A stretch of 64,000 bases of DNA, taken from Anaerosalibacter bizertensis (GTDB lineage: Bacteria; Bacillota; Clostridia; Tissierellales; Sporanaerobacteraceae). Shown here one piece after another: positions 33,403 through 42,159 of the stretch. The stretch lies in contig NZ_VULR01000011.1 of NCBI RefSeq assembly GCF_009696605.1, positions 1 to 64,000 on the forward strand. Reading direction: 5' to 3'. The notes beneath the pieces are model-generated. The model was not told where the DNA came from. It ran no database searches and saw nothing but the letters and a program-made list of their open reading frames with translations. The first letter of the stretch is position 1, and every line of letters starts with the position of its first letter. The position numbers and the translations under genes are program-made.

Positions 33403-33723
33403 ATGATATTAGAAGATATAAAAATATTATTAGGTATAAGAGATGATAAAGAAGATAATATATTGCGTATATATATAAGAAAGGCAATAACAGCAATAAG
33501 GTATTACTTGAACAATGATAAATTTACTGACGAATATATCAAAGATAACTTTCAAGATGCAATAATCGAGTTAGTATCAACTGCATACAGAAATAAAGAT
33601 AATAAGAATATAAAAGCATACACAGAAGGAAAACAAAGTATAACATATAAAGATAATACTAACTTTACTATAACAGAAGATGTGGCAAACTTACTCCCTA
33701 TGCCATATGGGAGGTTTTTCTAA
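33403..33723 (+). CDS. Head-tail connector protein
   Basis: 106 residues, 'ILEDIKILLGIRDDKEDNILRIYIRKA' like N-terminus of the phage gp6-like head-tail connector family, helical, ending in 'LLPMPYGRFF'. One-base overlap with the next gene. Identification from pattern and position. Confidence 0.8.
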   Translation: MILEDIKILLGIRDDKEDNILRIYIRKAITAIRYYLNNDKFTDEYIKDNFQDAIIELVSTAYRNKDNKNIKAYTEGKQSITYKDNTNFTITEDVANLLPMPYGRFF

Positions 33724-34025
33724 TGTTTAGAAATAAAGTAATTGAAATATGGAAGAAGGGTGAGAAAAAAGAAGGATCATTTGGACAAGCAGTAGAAGGT
33801 AAACCAAAATTGATAAAGACAATTAAAGTAAATGTACAGCCTTATTTTTCCGAGGAAGCACTTAAAGATTATGGATTTACTGTTGATTGTGAAAAAGTAA
33901 TATTCATGGATGTTGAAGATATTAATATAGATACTCATTTTATAGTTTATCGTGGCAAGAAATATGAGATAAAGAAAATAATTGAGTGGAATGAGTATCA
34001 AGAGGTGTTGGTACATCATGTTTAA
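33723..34025 (+). CDS. Head closure / head-tail adaptor protein
   Basis: 100 residues, beta-rich, 'KVIEIWKKGEKKEGSFGQAVEG' start and 'FIVYRGKKYEIKKIIEWNEYQEVLVHHV' end, typical of SPP1 gp16-type stoppers. Overlaps the preceding gene by one base (TAATG-like junction) and the next by 8 bases. Confidence 0.78.
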   Translation: MFRNKVIEIWKKGEKKEGSFGQAVEGKPKLIKTIKVNVQPYFSEEALKDYGFTVDCEKVIFMDVEDINIDTHFIVYRGKKYEIKKIIEWNEYQEVLVHHV

Positions 34026-34344
34026 GGACAATAGTAAAGAAGTTAAAAAGGCATTAGAAAATGCTATTAATAACAGCCTTGAAGATATAGGTAAAGTAGG
34101 GATGGCAGAAAGTCAATTAAGGACTCCTGTTGATACAGGCAAATTACGTAGAAGTCAAACGTATCAAGTAGACAATAAAAATAAACATGTTGATATAGGG
34201 GTAACTCAAGAAGCACCATATGGTGTGTTTGTGGAATTGGGGACAAGTAGGCAACAGAGCCAGCCATTCTTGAGAGATGGAATAATGAATAACATAGACA
34301 AATTTCAAAATATAATCGATAAACACCTTAGGAAATTGAGGTGA
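34018..34344 (+). CDS. HK97 gp10-like tail component
   Basis: 108 residues. Contains the conserved 'TPVDTGKLRRS' segment (about 37-47) and 'APYGVFVELGTSRQ' (about 68), the signature of HK97 gp10/tail-completion proteins, and ends in 'QPFLRDGIMNN'. Start ATG 34018 lies inside the end of the previous gene. Confidence 0.9.
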   Translation: MFKDNSKEVKKALENAINNSLEDIGKVGMAESQLRTPVDTGKLRRSQTYQVDNKNKHVDIGVTQEAPYGVFVELGTSRQQSQPFLRDGIMNNIDKFQNIIDKHLRKLR

Positions 34345-34350
34345 TAAAGT

Positions 34351-34752
34351 ATGATAGAGATTTATGAATATATTTATAACAAATTAAAAAAATGTTGTAA
34401 TAGCGTTGATTATGAGGACTTAAAAAGGAACGAGGAAGGTATTGCCCTTATCAATGATGTAAAAGTCGTCTATAGCCTTCCTGAAGCCTTACAGGACAAT
34501 ATGACAAAAAATAGAAGTAATATTCCCTTAATAATTGATATTTGGGCTAAAAAAGAACAAATTATAGAGGTTGAGGAGATAATAACAAAAATAAATAAAG
34601 AATTAAGAGGAGAGGTGTATAGAAGTAATAATATACCTTTTTTTAATGTTGAGAAAGCAATAAATTGGCGTAACAATATTCAAGACGAAGATAAAACAAT
34701 AAGAAGAACACAGTTAAATTATGTAATAAGAATTTATGAGGAGGTAATATAA
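34351..34752 (+). CDS. Tail terminator / minor tail protein
   Basis: 133 residues. Helical N-terminus, then 'NIPLIIDIWAKKEQIIEVEEIITKI' and a final 'TQLNYVIRIYEEVI' strand, matching phage tail-terminator proteins by length, pattern and place before the major tail gene. AGGTGATAAAG site upstream. Confidence 0.7.
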   Translation: MIEIYEYIYNKLKKCCNSVDYEDLKRNEEGIALINDVKVVYSLPEALQDNMTKNRSNIPLIIDIWAKKEQIIEVEEIITKINKELRGEVYRSNNIPFFNVEKAINWRNNIQDEDKTIRRTQLNYVIRIYEEVI

Positions 34753-34753
34753 A

Positions 34754-35374
34754 ATGGCTTTACAAACAACTGGTTATACAAAAAGTACACCTTTGCACTA
34801 TATGGTTGACGCAGGGGCAATATATAAAGATTTGGAATATGACTCATTAACTAAAACGTGGAAGGGTGAACTTCTAGGTGCTACACATGATGGTAATAAA
34901 ATAACTATCGAACAAGAATATAGAAAAATAGAAGTTGATGGTGTATTTGTCGATGCAGTTGGACAAAAGGTTTTACAAACATCTAAAGCAATGCTCGAGG
35001 TTAACGTGAAAGAAATAACAGCGGAAAACTTGAGACTTGCGATTAATGGTACTGTAAGAGAAGCGGGAGAAGATGAAGCACCAGAAGGCTATCAGGTAAT
35101 AGAAGGAAAGGGAAAACTTGAAAATACTGACTATATCAAGAATTTAGGACTTGTAGGAACATTAACAGGTTCAGAACAACCAATCATTATTATTTTGGAT
35201 AATGCTTTATGTACTTCTGGATTAGAAGGCGAAACAAAAGATGACGATGAATTAGTTATTACGATGGAATTTGAAGCACACGCTGATGCAGAAAATGTAT
35301 CAAATAGAAAGTTACCATGTCGAATATATTTTCCACCAGTGGCAACTGAACCAGAAACACCAGTAGAGGGATAA
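34754..35374 (+). CDS. Major tail protein
   Basis: 206 residues, beta-rich; starts 'ALQTTGYTKSTPLHYMVDAGAIY' in two short blocks and contains 'LGATHDGNKITIEQEYR' and 'LVITMEFEAHADAENVSN', a layout seen in siphophage tail-tube subunits. Preceded by GAGGTAAT and followed by a hairpin, both fitting high expression. Confidence 0.85.
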   Translation: MALQTTGYTKSTPLHYMVDAGAIYKDLEYDSLTKTWKGELLGATHDGNKITIEQEYRKIEVDGVFVDAVGQKVLQTSKAMLEVNVKEITAENLRLAINGTVREAGEDEAPEGYQVIEGKGKLENTDYIKNLGLVGTLTGSEQPIIIILDNALCTSGLEGETKDDDELVITMEFEAHADAENVSNRKLPCRIYFPPVATEPETPVEG

Positions 35375-35391
35375 TTTCCCTCTATTTTTTT
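35364..35391 (+). terminator. Hairpin after the major tail gene
   Basis: TAGAGGGA/TCCCTCTA perfect stem overlapping the stop codon, then T7. Confidence 0.8.
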
Positions 35392-35417
35392 ACTTTATTA
35401 ATACAGGAGGATGATAG

Positions 35418-35795
35418 ATGATGGCTAAATTAGAAATGAGAGAACTTAATGGACAAGATACTTTTTTATTATTACCCATAGTGGCTAAACTAGGGATTAG
35501 TGATGCAATAAAATATGTAGAAAAACAAAGAGGTAAATATGCCGATGAAGAACTATCTCAAGAAGAAATAGATATGGTAGGTGCTGAATTATTTGCAAAG
35601 GCACTAGAAGTAATACTTGTAAATATTGACAAAGTACAGAATGATATAAATAAATTACTTGCAAATATGTGTAATACTACTCAAAAGGAAATTAAGGAGT
35701 TAGATTTTGCGGAATATAATATGTTGATTATTGAATTGTTCTCACAAGAAGGTTTTAAGGCTTTTTTCAAGCATCTATACTCATCGCTGAAATAG
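35418..35795 (+). CDS. Tail assembly chaperone G (gpG)
   Basis: 125 residues when read without frameshift, ending ...LYSSLK. Helical, acidic, with 'ELNGQDTFLLLPIVAKLG' near the start, as in gpG-like chaperones of Firmicute phages. It binds the tape measure during tail assembly. Expressed in excess over the frameshifted gpGT form. AGGAGGATGAT upstream. Confidence 0.85.
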   Translation: MMAKLEMRELNGQDTFLLLPIVAKLGISDAIKYVEKQRGKYADEELSQEEIDMVGAELFAKALEVILVNIDKVQNDINKLLANMCNTTQKEIKELDFAEYNMLIIELFSQEGFKAFFKHLYSSLK

Positions 35796-36115
35796 GTGAG
35801 TATAGGTTTAGGGACATTCTTTATCAAAGATATAGTAACCCTTTAGGGCTATTATCGACTATGACAGCAATTGAATTTGTTGAATATATACAATACTTAT
35901 CAGATGAATTATTACGTGAACAAGAAGAAAAGCAAGAGGAACAATTGTTTAATGTTTGGTTGCACAAAGTTTATGATAAGACATATCCAGAATGGAAAAA
36001 AGAAATAATGAAGAGTGTCAATAAAAATAATAAAAAAATTAAAAATAATAAAAAAATGACTAAAGAAATGGAGGAGAAGGCAATTAAAAAGGCGGAAAAA
36101 ATTCTAGGTAAATAG
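35418..36115 (+). CDS. Tail assembly chaperone GT, made by -1 programmed frameshift
   Basis: A slippery heptamer TTTTTTC at 35762-35768 is phased as T-TTT-TTC in the gpG frame. Six bases later a perfect 9-bp stem (35775-35783 with 35797-35805) follows. After the slip the frame runs 'QASILIAEIGEYRFRDIL...' through to the stop at 36115. The T part has an acidic helix 'LLREQEEKQEEQLFNVWLHK' and a Lys/Asn-rich end. The T frame has an in-frame ATG at 35861 but no clear ribosome-binding site there. This matches the conserved lambda gpG/gpGT arrangement and position before the tape measure. Confidence 0.88.
35762..35805 (+). promoter_or_regulatory. -1 ribosomal frameshift signal
   Basis: Slippery TTTTTTC (35762-35768), 6-base spacer, 9-bp perfect hairpin CTATACTCA/TGAGTATAG. 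The gpG stop codon (35793-35795) lies in the hairpin loop. Confidence 0.87.
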
Positions 36116-36126
36116 GAGGTGGATAT

Positions 36127-38787
36127 ATGAATTTATTCACCCTTTTTGGACGTATTGCAATAGATGATAAAGGTGCAACAAGTAAAATAGATAGTATAAC
36201 AAATACAGCAAGAAGATCAGAAGGAATAATAGGTAGTAGTTTTAAAAAGATAGGAAAATATATTGGTGCTGCTTTTACAGTAAAAAAAATGATTGAATTT
36301 GAAAAGAAAATAATATCGACTTATGCAACATACGATGACCAAATGAGAAAAGTACAAGCGGTATCGGGTGCAACTGGTGCAGAATGGGATAAGTTACGGA
36401 ATAAAGCAAGAGAATTAGGTAAGGGAACCCGCTATAGTGCTAGAGTGAGTTGGCACACTACACAGAAATGTGTAGCATAAATAAGTGAGCAAAATCGGGG
36501 AAATCTAAGGTCATAAACTATGATAACCCCGAGGTAAGTTGTTAGATTGCGAAAGGCTAATAACCACCGTAGAGCGTAGAGGGTGAATAAATATAATCCC
36601 TCCAAGAGTGTTCACTACCCTAACAAGTGAAGTTGAGGGTAAAAAGGTACGCCGATACTTAGAGGAAACTCTAAGAATATGAGATAAAAAACTCATATAT
36701 AACAAATGACAGAAGCGGGACAAGCAATGGAAAATTTAGCACGAAGTGGCTGGACAGTAGAAGATATATATAACAAAACAGGTGATGTACTTGCGTATGC
36801 TAGTGCAAATGCTATTGATTTAGATACAGCGTCAAGAATTGCAGCGGGTGGACTTAATCAATTTGGACTAACAGCAGACGAACTAAATAGATATCTTGAT
36901 GTAACTTCCGCAACTTCGGCATCTAGTGCAGCAAATGTTGAAGGACTCAGTGAAGCATTTGAAGCATCTACCCCTATGGTGAAGACACTTAATTATTCTC
37001 TTGAGGATATGTCTTTGGCTTTTGGAGTTTTGGCTGATAATGAAATACAAGGTGCTAAAGCAGGAACACAACTTAATAGTGCTTTTATGAGAATGTCAAG
37101 TGGTGGCGATGCGGTCAATGCTGCAATTGCATCACTTAATGAACAAACAGGAATAAATGTATCGCTGTTTGATAAAGCAACAGGACAAGCAAGACCTCTT
37201 AATGATGTACTAGGAGATTTAAGACAAGCGTTTTCAGGCTTAACAGAAGAGGAAAAAATGTATTATGCTAATCAGTTATTTGGTCAAGCGGGAGCAAAGG
37301 CAATGTTACCCTTACTTGAAGCAACAGATGAACAATACAATAAAGTTGCAGATGCAATAGGTAATGCAGACGGAAAAACAAAAGAAATGCAAGAAACGAT
37401 GGATGGTGGTATGGGTGGAGCATTGGCAAGAGTTAAATCAGCATGGGAAGAATTCTTATTGGCTATGGGAGAAACACAAGAAGGTGTAGTCATAGACGCT
37501 TTAGGCTTAATCGAACAAGCATTATTAAAGTTGCCTGATGTAATAGGGAGGATAAACGAAGGTTGGCAAAACATGAAAGAGTTTGTTAGCGAACATGCGA
37601 CATTGTTTAAGGTGTTAGGCATTGTAGTAGGAGTGTTGGCTGGTGCATTTGGTATTGTTATACCTGTAATCGAATTATTGACAGGTGTATTTGGTTTATT
37701 ATTTACACCTGTTGGACTAGTAGTAGGGATAATATCTGTATTAGCAGGACTAGCATATCTTGTTAAAGAAAATTGGGAGCCAATTAGTGAATTTTTCTCT
37801 GGTTTGTGGGAAGGAATAAAGAATATTTTCTCTACATCACTAAACTTTATAAAGACATTAATTACAACAATCTGGAATGCAATCAAATCTGTAACTTCAA
37901 CCGTTTGGAATTCTATAAAAAATGTAATAACGAAAGTAATTAACTCTATTAAGACTGTAATTACTACAGTATTTAATGCAATTAAAAATGTAGTAACAAA
38001 GATATGGAACTCAATCAAAACTGTAACATCAAGTGTATGGAATAGTATCAAGGCGGTAATAACAAGCATAGTTAATGCAATTAAGTCAGTAATCACTTCT
38101 GTATTCAATGCAATAAAAAGTGTAGTAACGAGAGTGTGGAATGGAATTAAAACGGTAACGAGTACGGTTTGGAATGGAATTAAGTCAACTATAACTAGAA
38201 TAGTCAATGGAATAAAATCAACTGTAACAAGTGTATTTAATGCAATTAAGTCGACTACAACAAGAATATGGAATAATGTTAAAACAGCAATGATAAAGCC
38301 TGTAGAAACAGCAAAGAATAAAATAAAATCTGCACTAGATAAGATAAAAGGTTTCTTTAGTAATTTAAAATTAAAATTTCCTAAGATTGAGATGCCTAAA
38401 CTACCACATTTTAGACTTGATGGTAAATTCTCATTGAAACCTCCAAGCGTACCAAAATTACGTGTAGATTGGTATAAAGAAGGTGGAATCCTTACGGAGC
38501 CAACTATATTTGGTATGGCGGGTAACAATTTACTTGGTGGTGGAGAAGCAGGACACGAAGCAGTATTGCCTATAGAAAAATTAAGCGACATTATGGCTAA
38601 TACAATGGAAAACATGGGCTATGACAATAGACAAAATAAACAAGATATTAATGTAGAAGTTAAACTTAATATAGAAAACTTTAACAATGATAGTGATTTA
38701 GATATACAAGATTTAATAGAGCAAATTCAATTCGAAATAGAGAGAAAACTTAAATCTAGAGGAGGGACAGTAAATGCATTGGTTTAA
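36127..38787 (+). CDS. Tape measure protein, split by a group I intron
   Basis: Coding parts 36127-36441 and 36709-38787 give 797 residues once the 267-nt intron is removed; the join reads 'GTRYSA|TEAGQAMENLARSGW', the conserved TP901-type start. The product sets tail length and is ejected with DNA. After the conserved core (about 75-300) come hydrophobic helices (about 410-455) and about 13 repeats of an 11-residue unit 'W-N-x-IK-x-V-x-T-x-V' (about 490-635, DNA period 33 bp). The C-terminal part has 'GGEAGHEAVLPIEKL' near 710-725, a common tape-measure motif. Without splicing, translation stops at 36480. Confidence 0.92.
36442..36708 (+). ncRNA. Group I self-splicing intron, 267 nt, without homing endonuclease
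   Basis: The 5' exon ends in U (GTGCT, 36437-36441) and pairs with GGCAC at 36452-36456, giving P1 with the required U-G pair at the splice site. The intron ends in G (36708). P2-like hairpin CTACACA-GAAA-TGTGTAG (36458-36475) and P9-like hairpin CTTAGAG-GAAA-CTCTAAG (36658-36675), both with GAAA tetraloops. Crossing pairings CGGGG/CCCCG (36496-36500 with 36527-36531) and AATCTAA/TTAGATT (36502-36508 with 36542-36548) suggest the core pseudoknot. GCGTA/TACGC (36574-36578 with 36648-36652) is a candidate P7/P3 element. Joining the exons restores the tape-measure frame exactly. No ORF inside. Confidence 0.88.
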
Positions 38788-39460
38788 ATTTAAAGATAAC
38801 TATAGTGTGGACTATAACCTCCTCATTAGTGATTTAGGGAGGAGACAAAGAGCAGAAGAACAAATAGAAGAGTATGAAATTCCTTACAGAAATGAGAATT
38901 TAATTATTCATACTAATAGATATAAACCTTATTTGAGAGAGATGACAGTAGTCGCAAAAGATATAAGGCAAATAGACAGAATAAATGCATGGTTAAGAGG
39001 TAGAGGAAAATTGAGAACTAGCATAGATGAAGGAGGATTTTTCTATGCTAGTATTTTTTCTGGTTTAGATTATGAAGAAATTGCAAGAGATACACAAGAT
39101 TTTAGGGTCTCTTTCAAAGTTGACCCTTTTTTCTACCTTGATAGTGGACAAGAAATAATAACAATAACAGAACCAATTAAATTAATTAATCCTGGAACAT
39201 ATTATGCCGAGCCGACTATAAAAATTTATGGTACTGGAAACATAACACTTAATATTAATAGTGATTTTTATGAGTTTAGGAATGTGGAAGATGAGATAAC
39301 AATAGATAGTAATTTGCAAGTAATATATCGTGATACTTTAAATCAATCTAATAAATTCTATAGTAAAGATTTTCCCACTTTCGATATAGGAGATATTAAT
39401 ATCACATGGGAAGGTAATGTAAGCAAAATAGAGATAATGCCACGTTGGAGAATGTTATAA
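38774..39460 (+). CDS. Distal tail protein (Dit, Sipho_tail family)
   Basis: 228 residues: 'MHWFKFKDNYSVDYNLLISDLG' type start, 'PYRNENLIIHTNRYKPY' and 'FFYASIFSGLDYEEIARDTQDFRVSF', the layout of siphophage distal tail proteins, with a C-terminal galectin-like part. Forms the hub that joins the tail tube to the baseplate. Start overlaps the end of the tape-measure gene by 14 bases. Confidence 0.88.
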   Translation: MHWFKFKDNYSVDYNLLISDLGRRQRAEEQIEEYEIPYRNENLIIHTNRYKPYLREMTVVAKDIRQIDRINAWLRGRGKLRTSIDEGGFFYASIFSGLDYEEIARDTQDFRVSFKVDPFFYLDSGQEIITITEPIKLINPGTYYAEPTIKIYGTGNITLNINSDFYEFRNVEDEITIDSNLQVIYRDTLNQSNKFYSKDFPTFDIGDINITWEGNVSKIEIMPRWRML

Positions 39461-39475
39461 GGGGGGTGAATATAT

Positions 39476-41863
39476 TTGATTAGTTTATATGATGAATTTG
39501 AAACGAATTTCGACCATATAGGAATACCATTAAAAGATGTAATAAGTGCTAAAGTAGTTGAAGAAGCAAATGGAATGTTTGAGTTAGAGTTGGAATACCC
39601 TAGGGATAAAGTTAAAGAATTAGTAGAAGGCAATATAATTAAGTGTAATACTCACAGAGGAAAACAATTATTTCGTATCTATAGACCTGTAAAAACATTA
39701 AAAGGAATAAAAGTTTACGCTAGACATATTACTTATGATTTGCTTGATAATTTCATAGAGGACATTAGACCAACTAAGACATCTGGGGCTAACGCTATAC
39801 AAGCAATATTAAATAATACTCAATATAAACACCCCTTTATAGGTTCAAGTGATATAGAAAACACTGCTACAGCATACTATATTAGAAAAAATCCTATTCA
39901 ATGTTTAATAGGAGATGAAGACAATAGTTTCATCAACAGATGGGGTGGAGAAATAGTAAGAAATAATTTTTCTATCAAGATGAAAGCACGAGGTGGGGTT
40001 GATAGAGGATATGAGATTAGACTTGGCAAGAACCTTATCGGTATAGAGGAAGATATAGATACTACAGAAGTGGTAACAAGGTTATATCCTACAACGGTAA
40101 TTGATCAGGTTGTTTACTCATTACCCGAGAAATATATAGATAGTCCTCTCATTAATAAATACAGAAATCCTGTTGTAAAAGAAACACGTATGAATTTACC
40201 TCAAGAATATCAATCGAATGAAGATGAAGATACAGAGATAAATATGGAAGAAATATACGACTTGATGAGAGAACATTGTAAGAACTTATATGAAGTGGAG
40301 AAAATAGATAAACCTCAAGTGAATTACAAGGTTGACTTCATTGAATTAAGCAAAACAGAGCAATATAAGGACTTAAAACTATTAGAACAGGTTGATTTAT
40401 ATGATATTGTTCATGTTAACGTATTAGAATTAGATATTAATATAGATGCTAAAATTATAAAAGTTGAATATGACGTACTCAAAGACAAATATGAAAAACT
40501 TGAATTAGGTAGTTTTAAGAAAAAACTAACAGATAACAGTAACAAAATAAAAGAATACGTTGACAATAAGACTTCTGACGTTGCAAAGTCAGTTAATCAC
40601 TTAAAAAACGATATAGGTAAACAAGTTGTTGAGTTAGATAATTCAATCGATAATTTAAAGAGCAGTATTAATGAACTTGGAGAAGATTTAATTCTTACAG
40701 CAACAGAAGCAGAAACACTAAAGATAGATTTAGAAAGAGTTACTTATGAAAGTACAGATTTAGTTAATATCTCAAAGTCTTTAGGAATTACAACAGAAAA
40801 AAATAATTACATTGCAGCGTTAAATACTTTAACTAATTATCTTAATATGAACTGGTTAAATGCAACTTATCCTCTTCCTATAACTCAAGATCAAGCGAAT
40901 AATGTTGCAACACATTTTAAATATTTAGAGGATAGAAAAACTAAATTAATAAACAAAATAGCAGAAGTTAGAGAACAAAATGCAATAAATTATACAGATA
41001 ATAAAATAATAGAAACAGAAGATAGTTTAAATAAGGCTATAGATAATGCAACTAGCCTCATAACAGGAAATCAAGGCGGATATAGAGTAGATAGACTTAA
41101 TGCAGAAGGAAAACCATACGAGACGTTATATATGGACACAGATGATATTCAAACTGCTACAAATGTAATAAGGATAAATCAAAATGGAATTGGATTTAGT
41201 AACAGTGGCTACAATGGGCCTTATGAAACTGCTATGACAATTGATGGAAAGATAGTTGCTGACTTTATTACAACTGGAACATTAGATGCTAACTTAATAA
41301 AAGCAGGAACATTGTCAAGTAAAAGTGGTCGAATTTATGCTGATTTAGATTATGAAACATTTCGGTTAGGTGGTCTTAGTGGTGATATAGTCGAACATGA
41401 TAATACTAAATCAAAGTATATACATGAGGATGGCTCTTATACAGAAATAAGTAATAGAGGTTTAAGACGGCGTACCGCAACTGGTAGTTTTGATTATAAT
41501 TATTTGGTTTATGTAGGCGAAGTGGAAATAGATATTACAGGAAATATTCTAGGTGATGATGTAATAATTCAGTTGCCTGATGAATTTAAAGGAAAAATGT
41601 TTAAGGCGTTTTCTTCATTAAAAACTTTTAGATTACCTGGTGGGTACGTATTAGATAGTATAACCGTAGATGCTTGGGCAAAAAATTACAATGAAGGTAC
41701 GGTTATAGTGAATTCAAGTATGTGGTCTAGACGTGTAAAAACTAAAACAGGATACATTAAAGCAGCAGACGGGTCACAGGTTTGGGGTAGTTTCCTTGAC
41801 TCTGATCTAAATTCTTTCACTAATAAAGGTACGGTAGAAGTTCAATATATGGTTATAGCATAA
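39476..41863 (+). CDS. Tail-associated lysin / prophage tail endopeptidase-like protein
   Basis: 795 residues, TTG start after GGGGGGTG. The N-terminal about 340 residues match the Tal (gp27-like) domain: 'SLYDEFETNFDHIGIPLKDV', 'VEEANGMFELELEYP' and 'VYARHITYDLLDNFIEDI'. A coiled-coil stretch follows (about 370-520) with 'NSIDNLKSSINELGEDL' and 'LNKAIDNATSLITG', then 'GGYRVDRLNAEGKPYETLYMD' common in phage tail fibres, and a beta-rich C-terminus. No peptidase motif was identified, so enzymatic activity is uncertain. Confidence 0.82.
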   Translation: MISLYDEFETNFDHIGIPLKDVISAKVVEEANGMFELELEYPRDKVKELVEGNIIKCNTHRGKQLFRIYRPVKTLKGIKVYARHITYDLLDNFIEDIRPTKTSGANAIQAILNNTQYKHPFIGSSDIENTATAYYIRKNPIQCLIGDEDNSFINRWGGEIVRNNFSIKMKARGGVDRGYEIRLGKNLIGIEEDIDTTEVVTRLYPTTVIDQVVYSLPEKYIDSPLINKYRNPVVKETRMNLPQEYQSNEDEDTEINMEEIYDLMREHCKNLYEVEKIDKPQVNYKVDFIELSKTEQYKDLKLLEQVDLYDIVHVNVLELDINIDAKIIKVEYDVLKDKYEKLELGSFKKKLTDNSNKIKEYVDNKTSDVAKSVNHLKNDIGKQVVELDNSIDNLKSSINELGEDLILTATEAETLKIDLERVTYESTDLVNISKSLGITTEKNNYIAALNTLTNYLNMNWLNATYPLPITQDQANNVATHFKYLEDRKTKLINKIAEVREQNAINYTDNKIIETEDSLNKAIDNATSLITGNQGGYRVDRLNAEGKPYETLYMDTDDIQTATNVIRINQNGIGFSNSGYNGPYETAMTIDGKIVADFITTGTLDANLIKAGTLSSKSGRIYADLDYETFRLGGLSGDIVEHDNTKSKYIHEDGSYTEISNRGLRRRTATGSFDYNYLVYVGEVEIDITGNILGDDVIIQLPDEFKGKMFKAFSSLKTFRLPGGYVLDSITVDAWAKNYNEGTVIVNSSMWSRRVKTKTGYIKAADGSQVWGSFLDSDLNSFTNKGTVEVQYMVIA

Positions 41864-41875
41864 GGGGGCGATAAA

Positions 41876-42148
41876 ATGGCATCAATGGCTGAACATCAAA
41901 ATAGTATGACAATATTCTATAGAAAAAGAGATGGCGAGATAAGAGGGTATGCAACAGGTATACAAGATATGTCTTTTTATGGAGATAATGCAGAAGATTT
42001 TTCTTTAATTTGGGATTATGTAGTACTAGAAAGAGACAGACAAGTGCTTGATAATATAGAGAAATTTAAAATAAATACAGAAACAAAAGAAATTGAGTTG
42101 CTTCCAGAACATGTTTTTCAACCAGACAAATATAAGATAGCAGATTAG
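41876..42148 (+). CDS. Small tail-region protein, 90 residues
   Basis: 90 residues with 'SMTIFYRKRDGEIRGYATGIQDMSFYGDN' (split) and 'FSLIWDYVVLERDRQVLDN', the pattern of small proteins between Tal and BppU genes in Firmicute phages. Function unknown; ribosome-binding site AAGGGGGCG. Confidence 0.65.
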   Translation: MASMAEHQNSMTIFYRKRDGEIRGYATGIQDMSFYGDNAEDFSLIWDYVVLERDRQVLDNIEKFKINTETKEIELLPEHVFQPDKYKIAD

Positions 42149-42159
42149 GAGGCGATAGC

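Noticed and set aside
33777-34326. Minus-strand open frames over the connector genes
   Set aside because: Shadows of tightly packed plus-strand genes with clear ribosome-binding sites.
36127-36480. A 117-residue truncated tape-measure gene followed by a second gene starting at 36706 (frameshift or disrupted pseudogene)
   Set aside because: The exon joint restores the conserved tape-measure sequence exactly, and the intervening 267 nt satisfies group I splice-site rules.
36442-36708. Group II intron
   Set aside because: No GUGYG start at the splice site that fits the frame, no domain V sequence, and the ends match group I.
37860-38290. 33-bp tandem DNA repeats
   Set aside because: Explained by the 11-residue repeats of the tape-measure protein.
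37284-38615. Long minus-strand open frame of 443 codons
   Set aside because: Antisense to the tape-measure repeats; Ile/Thr/Phe-rich shadow without ribosome-binding site.
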